64,000 nucleotides of DNA from Bdellovibrionales bacterium (GTDB lineage Bacteria; Bdellovibrionota; Bacteriovoracia; Bacteriovoracales; Bacteriovoracaceae). The translations under genes were made by a program, and so were the position numbers. Each line of letters begins with the position of its first letter. Within the stretch, counting starts at the first letter, position 1. Below are positions 54,725 to 63,491 of this stretch, in pieces. The notes below the pieces were generated by a model. The model was not told where the DNA came from. It ran no database searches and worked only from the letters and a program-made list of their open reading frames with translations. The stretch spans positions 1 through 64,000 of the forward strand of contig JABGUH010000040.1 of assembly GCA_018646675.1 (NCBI GenBank), in the 5' to 3' direction.

Positions 54725-55191
54725 TAGAAGTAGTCACTCTCACTGTCGCTGCTCTCAGCCTCAGGAGGAGCAGAAAAGTAGTACTCATCTGGAATTGGTA
54801 GCGTTGGAGACTCGGCCCACAACCCATCAAGATCATAAAGTGAACGGGCATGCTCTAGAAAGATATGAATAATTACATCACCTAAATCAATTAGAATCCA
54901 ATCTGCATTATTCATTCCCTCGGAACCCTTCGGGAGATAACCATTTAGTTTCATCTGCCTGATAATGGTGCCAGCCAGTGACTGGCCCTGAACTATATTG
55001 GTAACTGATCCTAGCACCGAGAGATCATTTAATGAGCTTGCCCCCTGCATATCAATTACCTTAAGATTAACTCCTTTCATATTCCCCATTAACCAGGCAC
55101 ATGCCAAAGCCATATTTTGAGGATAAGAGAGGGATTTATCCTCGATAATATCTTTAACATTTTTCGAAACGAAGTCACTATTTTGATTCAC
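54724..55191 (-). CDS. rsfS: Ribosomal silencing factor
   Basis: A 155-residue protein that binds L14 and blocks subunit joining in starved cells. Visible features are the family core SSLNDLSVLGSVTN, then WILIDLGDVIIHIFLEHARSLYDLDGLW. The GTG start lies 3 bases after the obgE stop. The acidic C-terminal tail is longer than in E. coli. Confidence 0.9.
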   Translation of the reverse strand: MNQNSDFVSKNVKDIIEDKSLSYPQNMALACAWLMGNMKGVNLKVIDMQGASSLNDLSVLGSVTNIVQGQSLAGTIIRQMKLNGYLPKGSEGMNNADWILIDLGDVIIHIFLEHARSLYDLDGLWAESPTLPIPDEYYFSAPPEAESSDSESDYF

Positions 55192-55194
55192 GAC

Positions 55195-56193
55195 CTACCC
55201 CTGCTTTGCTTTTAACATTAATCTCTTTAATTGCTCAATATTCTCTCCAGAAACAGAGGAGAGTGGTAATACCTTTTTATCTAGCTGCTGCTCAAAAAAT
55301 GTTTGCAGTTTTGCTATCTCTTCTGGAACCAAAGCATCAACTTTAGTCAGACAGACAATCTCCCGCTTATTTTCAAATGAGGGGTTATACTTAATTAACT
55401 CCTCCCGAATTGTCACATAACTCTCATACGCTTCATACTCATCCAACACCATCGAGCAGTCAATTAGATGGACAAATGACCCTGTCCGCTCAATATGTTT
55501 TAAAAATTTAATCCCCAGCCCCTTACCTTCTGATGCTCCCTCAATCAAACCGGGGATATCAGCGACAACCAGCGAGTGCTCCTCATATTGAACCACCCCC
55601 AAATTTGGTTTAAGTGTTGTAAAGGGATAGTCTGCAACCTTGGGGCGAGCAGCAGAGATAGCTGAAATCAATGTCGATTTTCCAGCATTCGGCAAGCCGA
55701 CTAGAGCAATATCTGCCAAGAGCTTAAGCTCTAATTCCAAATCTAAAGTGGCACCATCTTTACCCACTCCAGCATAACGAGGAGCTTGATTGGTAGATGA
55801 TTTAAAGTTAGTATTTCCTAGGCCACCGCGCCCTCCCTGGGCAACTAGTATTGTCTGCTCCTCCTCGGCCAGATCAGCGATTATCTCACCTGTAATTTGG
55901 TCACGAACAATTGTTCCTACCGGAACAGGAACATAGAGGTCATCTCCGTAACTTCCGTCTCGACAGCGACCGGCCCCACCCTCACCTGCTTGAGCTTTAT
56001 AAACTCGACGGCCACGAAAATTTACGAGGGTATTTAGTTTACTGGTTGCAGTAAAGAAGACACTACCGCCATTTCCACCATCGCCCCCATCAGGGCCTCC
56101 AAAAGGGATGAATTTTTCTCGACGAAAGCTGGCACAGCCATCCCCACCTCGGCCCGAGATGACGGTAATTTTCGCCTCGTCGATAAACCGCAT
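55195..56193 (-). CDS. obgE: GTPase ObgE (Obg/CgtA)
   Basis: A 332-residue GTPase of ribosome assembly. The glycine-rich Obg fold is at 1-158 (GRGGDGCASFRREKFIP). The GTPase domain has G1 GLPNAGKST and G3 DIPGLIEGAS. The C-terminal OCT domain of larger Obg proteins is absent. It is part of the rplU-rpmA-obgE unit. Confidence 0.95.
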   Translation of the reverse strand: MRFIDEAKITVISGRGGDGCASFRREKFIPFGGPDGGDGGNGGSVFFTATSKLNTLVNFRGRRVYKAQAGEGGAGRCRDGSYGDDLYVPVPVGTIVRDQITGEIIADLAEEEQTILVAQGGRGGLGNTNFKSSTNQAPRYAGVGKDGATLDLELELKLLADIALVGLPNAGKSTLISAISAARPKVADYPFTTLKPNLGVVQYEEHSLVVADIPGLIEGASEGKGLGIKFLKHIERTGSFVHLIDCSMVLDEYEAYESYVTIREELIKYNPSFENKREIVCLTKVDALVPEEIAKLQTFFEQQLDKKVLPLSSVSGENIEQLKRLMLKAKQG

Positions 56194-56267
56194 AGTTCTA
56201 CACCTTACCTAAAACTAAAAGGGGGAATTGGACACTAAAAGATATGCTTCAAAATTAATTTGAAAGA

Positions 56268-56516
56268 CTAGAGTACAGAGACTGTCTTCTTCCTGCGATT
56301 ATAGTGCCCAAATTGCACATTGCCATCTTTTAAAGCAAAAAGGGTAAAGTCCTTTCCCATACCAACACCCTTTCCAGCATGAAACTTGGAGCCACACTGA
56401 CGCACGATAATGTTTCCTGCGATAACTCGCTCTCCACCGTACTTCTTCACACCATACATATTGGGGTTAGAATCCCTGCCATTATTGGTCGAACCACCCG
56501 CTTTTTTATGCGCCAT
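56268..56516 (-). CDS. rpmA: 50S ribosomal protein L27
   Basis: An 82-residue L27 with the standard [16 protein letters not shown] start, which needs no N-terminal cleavage, and the [19 protein letters not shown] core. AGGAG precedes the ATG. It follows rplU by 25 bp. Confidence 0.97.
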   Translation of the reverse strand: MAHKKAGGSTNNGRDSNPNMYGVKKYGGERVIAGNIIVRQCGSKFHAGKGVGMGKDFTLFALKDGNVQFGHYNRRKKTVSVL

Positions 56517-56541
56517 TACTAGACTCCTTTACCCGTCAAAC

Positions 56542-56916
56542 CTAATTAGATGATTCCAGATACTTTTTGGCAACCTTTGACTCCTGATCAATGGTGGAGC
56601 TATTGCCCTTGCCATCATCAATATCTGTAATCAACAAGCCAGTATAGTGCTGCCGATGACCACGCTTTTTACGCCATAGACCTGGACGACGCTTGAAGAC
56701 AATTATCTTGCGATCCCTCGCCTGACGAATAACTTTTGCTTTAACTTTCGCACCAGCAACTTGTGGCAGACCTACAACGGGATTTTCACCTCCAATAAAG
56801 AGGACACTTTCCAACTCAATTGAACTTCCCTCATCATGCTCCAAGCGATTCACATCAATAATATCACCAGGAGAGACACGATACTGACGCCCTGCAATTT
56901 CGATTACACCGTACAT
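56542..56916 (-). CDS. rplU: 50S ribosomal protein L21
   Basis: A 124-residue L21. The family start MYGVIEIAGRQYRVSPGD, the KVKAKVIRQARDRKI segment and the RRPGLWRKKRGHRQHYTGL RNA-binding motif are present. The C-terminal extension (about 20 residues) is longer than in E. coli. It begins the rplU-rpmA-obgE-rsfS-rlmH unit, divergent from bamA. Confidence 0.96.
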   Translation of the reverse strand: MYGVIEIAGRQYRVSPGDIIDVNRLEHDEGSSIELESVLFIGGENPVVGLPQVAGAKVKAKVIRQARDRKIIVFKRRPGLWRKKRGHRQHYTGLLITDIDDGKGNSSTIDQESKVAKKYLESSN

Positions 56917-56989
56917 CTATACTACCTCTCACAAAAAATTCAACAAATTGTTAATCAAAACAGTGTTTTTTAGATGTTTTAACCTCCTC

Positions 56990-57039
56990 TGTCAAGTGGT
57001 AATGACCTGAATTACCAATGACTTGTAAGAATATATAAT
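56990..57039. promoter_or_regulatory. Divergent rplU/bamA control region with an inverted repeat
   Basis: A perfect 7-bp inverted repeat, TGGTAAT and ATTACCA around a 7-base spacer, lies at 56997-57017. On the minus strand TTGACA (56995-56990) is a good -35 for rplU, with a weak TAAAAA -10. On the plus strand TATAAT at 57034-57039 is a good -10 for bamA, without a clear -35. The inverted repeat would cover both promoters, so a shared regulator is possible. Confidence 0.5.
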
Positions 57040-57118
57040 TATTGCTATTTTTAAATATTTTGGAGTAAAGTAGTAGGTCTTTTGAGTTTAAAATAAGGGA
57101 CTTTTGTCCGGAGAATTA

Positions 57119-59527
57119 ATGGCACAACCCGTGTACAGCAGTATCAACAGCTTTTTCCAGCGTTTAATCGTTACTGTAACCATCCTTGTTCTCGCCTCCA
57201 CGGCATACTCCGTTGAGACTGAAAACTCTCAGATCGACCGACTATTAGATCAGGAGATCAGCTCGCCCCAGATATTGGACCTGGGCACTAAGGTTGAATT
57301 ATTCAAAATTGATCGTATTGAATTTGAAGGGATTAAAAAGGTGGAGCGAGAGGCAATTATCCAGAAGCTGCACTCCCACAAAAATCTGACCCTTACTAAC
57401 TACACTCTACGCCATGACCTCCAGGTAATCTATGGATTGAAGTATTTTGATGAAGTTGAGGCATATCATAAGAAAAAGAGTAGTGAGAATATCCTTCTAT
57501 TTAAGGTGAAAGAGAAGCCAATTATCGCCAAAATTATAATCAATGGAAATAGTGAGATAGACGATGAAGATCTTACTGCACTGCTAAAGGTCAAGGAGTT
57601 CTCTATCCTGGATATCAACAGTATCAAGACTGATGTCCGGGTCCTCAGCAAGCACTATGAAGAGAAGGGATTCTATCTAGCATCCATCAACTACGATATT
57701 AGAAAAATTGATCCAGAGAATATTGAGCTTCAATTCAATATTCAGGAGTTTGATAAGGTTCGAGTCAAAAAAATTCTATTCTTGGGGAACAACGCTTTTA
57801 GTGACCATGAGCTACAGAGTATTATGGAGACAAAGGAGGAAGATCTCTTCTCTGCAATGAATAGTTCTGGCAATTTCAAGGAGTTCTCTTTTCAAACAGA
57901 CATTGAGCGGATCAAGTATTTTTATAAAACCAAGGGATATCTACAGGTAAATATCGGAAGCCCCAATATAACAGTTTCAGAGGACAAGCGCTGGGTATTT
58001 ATTACGGTAAGAGTTAATGAAGGGCCCCAGTTTTCCATCAATGATATCTTCTTTCAGGGAGAGGTGCTATTCACCCAAGCAGAGCTAACCGAGAAGATTA
58101 AACTGAAAAAGGGCAGTACCTACTCAGAGGAAGATCTGCGTAAGGATGTCCAACTACTGACTGAGATGTACCAAGATGAGGGGTATGCTTTTGCCAACGT
58201 GTTAAGAACTCTCTCTGTCCTTCCTGGCGAGAATAGAGTTGATGTGGAGTTCTCTTTTGAAAAGGGGAAGAAAGCCTCTTTTGGAAAGATCACAATGAGA
58301 GGCAACACTAAAACCAGAGATAAGGTTATCAGACGGGAACTGTTGATTAGAGAGGGACGTAAGTTCTCTGGAACCGAGCTAAGAAGATCTCGCGAAAATG
58401 TCAACCGACTAGGATTTTTTGAGCCGGGATCAGTAATTTTTAACACCATCTCCCCTCCCGGCAAGGATGATGTATTAGATGTAGAAATTGTAGTTAAGGA
58501 GCGTAACACAGGTCAGATCACCCTAGGTGCTGGTTACTCGAGCGAAAGTGGTGAGTTCATGCAGCTCTCCCTGGCCCAGAATAACTTCTTAGGACGAGGG
58601 CAAACCTTTAATATTACAGTTAATTACTCCTCTTTAGAGACCAATATTAACCTTGGCTTTACCGAGCCCTATCTATTTGATACCAAGTGGTCCGCCGGTG
58701 GTGACGTTTTTCTATCCAAGATTCACCGAACAGGCTTCTCCTATGACACCCAAGGATTTGACCTGCGGGTAGGACACCCCATCTTTGATCTGACTCGCAT
58801 CTTTTTGACTTATAAATTTAGTGATATTACCATCACCGGATCTGATAATCCGACAATTATTCCTGCAGAGGAGAATGGAATCTCATCTAGCATCGAGTCG
58901 ACCATCCGTTACGATAGCCGAAACAACCGAATGGAGCCTAGTGCCGGCCACTACCTCCAACTAGGAGTTGAGTACTCTGGACTTGGTGGTGATAAAAAGT
59001 GGCTGAAAACGGAGTTCGATGGTCGCTACTACCATAGAGTTATCGGTGACTTGGTCTTTAGAAGCCGCTTCTCTGTCGCCAAGCTCAATGTAGTTGACTC
59101 TCACCCCATTCCTAAGACAGAGAAATTCGCTCTTGGAGGCTCCCGTAACCTACGGGGTTACCCCTATGAAGGGGTTGGCGTCATGCAGGAACTCCCTGTG
59201 ACGCTCTTCGCTGGAACTCCTAACGAAACGACGCTGAACCGTCTATTTAATATGGGTGGTCTCTTTAAGATTTTATCTACCATTGAGCTGACCCACCCCC
59301 TAGCACGTGAAGCTGGGCTTAAGTGGGTCATTTTTGCAGATGCTGGCAATGTCTATAAAAACCATATGGGGCAGAATGGTGATTATGATATCCGGGCGGA
59401 CTATGGATTTGGCTTCCGTTGGTTCTCCCCGATAGGAATTATGCGTTTTGAGTGGGGAGAGCCTATTGGCAACCGCGGCAAAAAATCCGGTGGCCAGTTC
59501 CACTTTGATATAGGACAATTCTTCTAA
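57119..59527 (+). CDS. bamA: Outer membrane protein assembly factor BamA
   Basis: An 802-residue Omp85 protein that inserts beta-barrels into the outer membrane. A signal peptide (ending near AYSVET) is followed by five POTRA domains (about 50-440) and the C-terminal barrel with the GGSRNLRGYPYEGVG motif and a terminal phenylalanine (IGQFF). The ATG at 57119 has GGAG 6 bases upstream; the in-frame upstream extension is rejected. It begins an outer-membrane/lipid A transcript. Confidence 0.95.
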   Translation: MAQPVYSSINSFFQRLIVTVTILVLASTAYSVETENSQIDRLLDQEISSPQILDLGTKVELFKIDRIEFEGIKKVEREAIIQKLHSHKNLTLTNYTLRHDLQVIYGLKYFDEVEAYHKKKSSENILLFKVKEKPIIAKIIINGNSEIDDEDLTALLKVKEFSILDINSIKTDVRVLSKHYEEKGFYLASINYDIRKIDPENIELQFNIQEFDKVRVKKILFLGNNAFSDHELQSIMETKEEDLFSAMNSSGNFKEFSFQTDIERIKYFYKTKGYLQVNIGSPNITVSEDKRWVFITVRVNEGPQFSINDIFFQGEVLFTQAELTEKIKLKKGSTYSEEDLRKDVQLLTEMYQDEGYAFANVLRTLSVLPGENRVDVEFSFEKGKKASFGKITMRGNTKTRDKVIRRELLIREGRKFSGTELRRSRENVNRLGFFEPGSVIFNTISPPGKDDVLDVEIVVKERNTGQITLGAGYSSESGEFMQLSLAQNNFLGRGQTFNITVNYSSLETNINLGFTEPYLFDTKWSAGGDVFLSKIHRTGFSYDTQGFDLRVGHPIFDLTRIFLTYKFSDITITGSDNPTIIPAEENGISSSIESTIRYDSRNNRMEPSAGHYLQLGVEYSGLGGDKKWLKTEFDGRYYHRVIGDLVFRSRFSVAKLNVVDSHPIPKTEKFALGGSRNLRGYPYEGVGVMQELPVTLFAGTPNETTLNRLFNMGGLFKILSTIELTHPLAREAGLKWVIFADAGNVYKNHMGQNGDYDIRADYGFGFRWFSPIGIMRFEWGEPIGNRGKKSGGQFHFDIGQFF

Positions 59528-59565
59528 TTTTTTAGTAACCATTTTTTATCGACGTGAGGTCCGTA

Positions 59566-60081
59566 ATGAAAACATTGGCGACAGTTTTACTATCATTGAT
59601 ACTGGTATCATCTCTTGCTGCTAAGACCCTGGTCGGTCAGATCGACATCCAGCGAGTGCTACTTACTGTTGCAGAAGGGAAGAAAGTTCGTCAGCAACTT
59701 AAAGCAAGTTTTGATAAAAAACAGAAGAAGCTTCGAACTGAAGAGGAAAAGATCAAAAAATTGCAGAGCGACTTTAACAAGCAGAGTATGGTTCTAAGCG
59801 ATAAGGCCAAGAGCAAAAAAGAGCAGGATATGCAAAAGATGATCATGCAACTGCAACGCACATCGATGGAGTATCAAAAAGAGATCCAATCAATGGAGCA
59901 ATCACTTAAAAAGCCAATCCTTGATCGAGTAAGAAAGATTGTTACCGAAGTATCAAAAAGTGCAGGTGTTGATCTGACCTTTGAAATCAGTACCGCTCCA
60001 CTAATCTACGCGAAAGATTTTAAAGATCTGACACCGAAAGTAATTGAGCTTTATGACAAGCGCCATCCGGTTAAGAAATAA
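59566..60081 (+). CDS. OmpH/Skp-family periplasmic chaperone
   Basis: A 171-residue protein with a signal peptide (ending near SLAAKT) and a long charged central helix pair (about 55-125), as in Skp, which holds unfolded outer-membrane proteins on the way to BamA. The ATG at 59566 follows GAGG by 6 bases; GTG 59554 is the unsupported upstream start. It lies between bamA and lpxD, the standard place. Confidence 0.88.
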   Translation: MKTLATVLLSLILVSSLAAKTLVGQIDIQRVLLTVAEGKKVRQQLKASFDKKQKKLRTEEEKIKKLQSDFNKQSMVLSDKAKSKKEQDMQKMIMQLQRTSMEYQKEIQSMEQSLKKPILDRVRKIVTEVSKSAGVDLTFEISTAPLIYAKDFKDLTPKVIELYDKRHPVKK

Positions 60082-60102
60082 TTTTTTAGGTGCTGTTGAT
60101 AA

Positions 60103-61152
60103 ATGCAGCTAGCAACTCTCTCCACCTACGATAACTCACTAGATCTGGTTAGTGGGAACTCCTTTGACCTGGATATAACCGGGATTACCACCGTTGATTG
60201 TCTAACACCTGGTAAAATCCTCTTTATCAAAGATTCAAAATATCTTCGTCCAGTAGAGAAGCTGATCGGCCAACAGGGAAAATCCCTTAGCACTCTCAAA
60301 AAGATGGTTTTAGTAATTGAGCAAAAATTATGGGAGAAGAACCGCGACCTTTTATCTGCTAGCCTTGGTGCGATTCTAACTTCAAACGCAGTGGAGCTAT
60401 CACTGACAAAACTCTCCAAACCTTTTTACGAACTATATCTGCAAAATCTAGACTTAGTCAGTGACGGTCGTCAAAAAGGAAGTGCCGAGATTGCCCCCAC
60501 CGCCCAAGTTGCCCCCAACACCTTTATCGGCGACGATGTTATCATCGAAGATGAGGTGGTAATCCATGCGGGCTCAACCATTATGAGTAGGGCGACAATC
60601 TCCAAGGGAACTACAATCTTCCCCAACGTCACCATCTATCCCAATGTTAAAATTGGAGAGCGATGTCGTATTCATTCCGGTTCGGTTATCGGCTCTGACG
60701 GTTTTGGCTATAACTTTGAACAGGGTGAACACAAAAAAATCTGGCACATGGGTGGAGTAATTATTGGCAATGATGTAGAGATTGGGGCCGGTACCACCAT
60801 TGATGGGGGAACCTTCTCTCCAACTAAAATTGGTGATGGATGCAAGCTAGATAACTTAGTGCAAGTAGCGCACAACTGTAATCTGGGAAAGGGGGTCATC
60901 ATGTGTGGCCAAGCGGGATTGGCTGGCACCGTCACCCTTGGTGATTTTACAGTACTAGGAGGAAAGGCGGCCGTTGGTCCTGGCTTTGTAATTGGACAGC
61001 GATGTCAAATTGGTGGAGCTGCTGTGGTCACCCGCGACTGGCCTGATGATTCCACCTTGGGTGGACATCCAGCTAGACCGATCAAGGAGTGGTTACGAGG
61101 AGTGGCCCTGATCAGAAAAGAGGCTCTAAAAAAAAACAATAAGGACCAATAA
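60103..61152 (+). CDS. lpxD: UDP-3-O-acylglucosamine N-acyltransferase
   Basis: A 349-residue left-handed beta-helix enzyme of lipid A synthesis that adds the N-linked hydroxyacyl chain. It has a uridine-binding N-domain (about 1-105) and hexapeptide repeats (from IAPTAQVAPNTFIGDD to VTLGDFTVLGG). The catalytic-type histidine is in the VAHNC segment. It is 22 bp after the skp-like gene. Confidence 0.94.
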   Translation: MQLATLSTYDNSLDLVSGNSFDLDITGITTVDCLTPGKILFIKDSKYLRPVEKLIGQQGKSLSTLKKMVLVIEQKLWEKNRDLLSASLGAILTSNAVELSLTKLSKPFYELYLQNLDLVSDGRQKGSAEIAPTAQVAPNTFIGDDVIIEDEVVIHAGSTIMSRATISKGTTIFPNVTIYPNVKIGERCRIHSGSVIGSDGFGYNFEQGEHKKIWHMGGVIIGNDVEIGAGTTIDGGTFSPTKIGDGCKLDNLVQVAHNCNLGKGVIMCGQAGLAGTVTLGDFTVLGGKAAVGPGFVIGQRCQIGGAAVVTRDWPDDSTLGGHPARPIKEWLRGVALIRKEALKKNNKDQ

Positions 61153-61154
61153 CA

Positions 61155-61694
61155 ATGCAGTTGTCAAAAGAGCAAGTTATGGCATTTCTTCCCCATCGAG
61201 ATCCATTCTTATTTATTAATACTGTCTCTAAAATCACTCTTGCCCAAGACCTTGATCAAAAAAATGGGGAGGATCAATTCTCTGTTGCATCTGTAAAAGA
61301 GCTGATCGGAGGGTCCGTTACCGCCCATTTCCATGTTGATAAGAGTATGGATATTTTTCGTGGACACTTTCCGGGACGTCCAATTTTACCTGGGGTTATC
61401 CAAATTGAAATGATGGCCCAAGCCTCCTGTATGCTAATTGCCCGCTCGGTTGAAGACCTAAATAATCCTGAGCTTGAAGTAGCTTTAATGGGAATTACCA
61501 GTGCAAAATTTCGTCATCCAGTCGGCCCCAGTGATGATTTGACAATCAACTCAACCTGCCAAAAAGTACGCGGGCCAGTTATGAGCTATGAAGCTAAAAT
61601 ATTCAGACATGATCAAGTCGTTTCCGAGGCAACTATTCTTGCCTCAGTAAAGTATAAAACCGGCACCATCACTCCTCATCAAAAAGAGGTATAA
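61155..61694 (+). CDS. fabZ: 3-hydroxyacyl-ACP dehydratase
   Basis: A 179-residue hot-dog-fold dehydratase of fatty acid synthesis. The active site reads FRGHFPGRPILPGV, followed by QIEMMAQ, with the conserved histidine and glutamate. The protein is about 30 residues longer than usual; an insertion of charged residues near 35-60 accounts for it. It lies between lpxD and lpxA, as in many Gram-negatives. Confidence 0.93.
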   Translation: MQLSKEQVMAFLPHRDPFLFINTVSKITLAQDLDQKNGEDQFSVASVKELIGGSVTAHFHVDKSMDIFRGHFPGRPILPGVIQIEMMAQASCMLIARSVEDLNNPELEVALMGITSAKFRHPVGPSDDLTINSTCQKVRGPVMSYEAKIFRHDQVVSEATILASVKYKTGTITPHQKEV

Positions 61695-61698
61695 CAAA

Positions 61699-62487
61699 AT
61701 GAGTCAAATCCACCCTACAGCTATTATTGATCCCCTAGCGAAGATAGGAACTGATGTCTCAATCGGCCCCTACTCGATTATCGGCCCCAAAGTTAAGATC
61801 GGTGACCGATGCAAGCTACACTCACATGTAGTGTTAGACGGAAACCTGACAATTGGTGAAGATAATACTTTTTTCCAATTCAGCTCTGTTGGTGCCCCTC
61901 CACAGGATATGGGCTATCAAGATGAGGATACGAGAGTCACGATTGGAACTAATAACACCTTCCGCGAATTTACTACCATCCACCGAGGAACGACTAAAGA
62001 TCAAGGGGTGACTACTATTGGTAGTCACTCTCTTTTCATGTCTTATGCCCATATCGGCCACGATGCAGTCATTGGTGATCACTGCGTGATCGTTAACTCT
62101 GTAAATATTGCTGGCCATGTTCGTTTGGGTGATCGGGTTATTTTAGGAGGTGGTACTGCCGTCTCGCAATTTATCAATATTGGCAAAGGAGCATTTATCG
62201 GAGGCGCATCTGCAGTCGACCGAGATGTCCCCCCCTATTGTACCGGATATGGAAATCGACTGCGCTTAAAGGGAATAAATATTGTCGGTATGAGAAGAAA
62301 TAAGATCGAACGCCAGTTAATTACAGAAGTGGTAGACTTCTATCGCGGGATGGAGGCCAGTGCCCTCTCCCCTCGTAGCTTTGTCACCCAACCAGAAAAC
62401 ATTGATGAGTTTATGGAAAATGAGATAATTTCAATGATGGTTGACTTTATTCAAAAGAGTAAAGTTGGTATTGCTCCCTTTATCTAG
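61699..62487 (+). CDS. lpxA: UDP-N-acetylglucosamine acyltransferase
   Basis: A 262-residue trimeric beta-helix enzyme that starts lipid A synthesis. Hexapeptide repeats run from IHPTAIIDPLAKIG. The catalytic histidine is in YAHIGHDAVIG, and the C-terminal helices begin near NIVGMRRNKI. The O- or N-acyl preference cannot be read by eye; the next gene suggests it may accept a 3-amino sugar. Confidence 0.95.
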   Translation: MSQIHPTAIIDPLAKIGTDVSIGPYSIIGPKVKIGDRCKLHSHVVLDGNLTIGEDNTFFQFSSVGAPPQDMGYQDEDTRVTIGTNNTFREFTTIHRGTTKDQGVTTIGSHSLFMSYAHIGHDAVIGDHCVIVNSVNIAGHVRLGDRVILGGGTAVSQFINIGKGAFIGGASAVDRDVPPYCTGYGNRLRLKGINIVGMRRNKIERQLITEVVDFYRGMEASALSPRSFVTQPENIDEFMENEIISMMVDFIQKSKVGIAPFI

Positions 62488-62498
62488 GTGGGAAAAAA

Positions 62499-63491
62499 AT
62501 GAAAAAGCAAAACAGTGAAAAAATTCAGGTGGCACTATTTGGCCATGGCCACTTAGGAAAATGGCACCTTGATAAGTTAAAGGCCAATCCAGATGTTGAA
62601 GTAATCGCTGTCGTTGACCCCTCTGCAGAGCGTTTCCTCGCAGTAGAAAGACGACATCCGGGCACTCCTTGTCTAAAAGAGCCATCATCAATTATTGACC
62701 AACTGGATGCGGCGCTAATTATTACTCCCACCTCGACCCACTACTCTCTACTGCGGGAGCTGATGGAGCAGGGAATTCATATCTTTTGTGAAAAACCGAT
62801 GGTAACAAGCACAAAAGAAGCCGAAGCCCTTTTGACACTCTCTTACTCACTACGCCAAGAGAAAAAAGACCTCCCGATAATTCAGATTGGACATAGTGAG
62901 AGAATGCACCAAATATGGGAACAAAGACTAAACTTTCCCCAATTTTTCAGAAGCCCTGGTCTAGTACGGATCGATAGACTGGCAGCTTTTAAGGGTAGAG
63001 CATGTGATGTCGACGTTATTACCGATCTTATGATTCATGATCTAGATCTTTTACTCTACCTCTTTAGTGAGTCTCCCTTCTCTATTCAATCCACTGGTTA
63101 TCACTCTATTAGTAAGCACTGGGATACAGTCTCTTCAACCCTACACTTTCCATCTGGCCGAGTGGCCATTTTGACGGTGGGAAGAAACTATACTGAAGAG
63201 AAGAGACAGTTTGAGATCATAAACGACTGTGGCACCATGCTAATTGATCTTCTGGAACGGAAGGTACGCTACAGTGACAATCAAGGAGAGGGGCCTAAGA
63301 AAATCATCGAATCAACCTATCCCGCCCGTGACCATCTCCAACTAGAGCAGGAGCTATTCTTTCGATCTATCCGTGAAGGGGCCCCATCTGCGGTAGATCT
63401 TGCACAGGGTACAACAGCGATCCGCCTAACAGAGTCTGTACGTAAAAGCCTTCAGAGTGGAAAACAACTGGATCTAACTATCAATGAGTAG
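62499..63491 (+). CDS. Gfo/Idh/MocA-family oxidoreductase, possibly GnnA-like
   Basis: A 330-residue NAD-dependent sugar oxidoreductase. Visible features are the Rossmann motif GHGHLGKWHL, then VDPSAERF, ITPTSTHY, EKPMVTS and the second-domain motif DLMIHDLDLLLYL. The position between lpxA and lpxB matches gnnA of Acidithiobacillus ferrooxidans, which oxidises UDP-GlcNAc at C3 so that an amine can be added. The partner transaminase GnnB is not in the window. Other sugar oxidoreductases of this family cannot be excluded. Confidence 0.75.
   Translation: MKKQNSEKIQVALFGHGHLGKWHLDKLKANPDVEVIAVVDPSAERFLAVERRHPGTPCLKEPSSIIDQLDAALIITPTSTHYSLLRELMEQGIHIFCEKPMVTSTKEAEALLTLSYSLRQEKKDLPIIQIGHSERMHQIWEQRLNFPQFFRSPGLVRIDRLAAFKGRACDVDVITDLMIHDLDLLLYLFSESPFSIQSTGYHSISKHWDTVSSTLHFPSGRVAILTVGRNYTEEKRQFEIINDCGTMLIDLLERKVRYSDNQGEGPKKIIESTYPARDHLQLEQELFFRSIREGAPSAVDLAQGTTAIRLTESVRKSLQSGKQLDLTINE

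Noticed and set aside
58120..58509. 129-residue open frame opposite bamA
   Set aside because: It is antisense to the POTRA coding region, with biased composition and no start signal.
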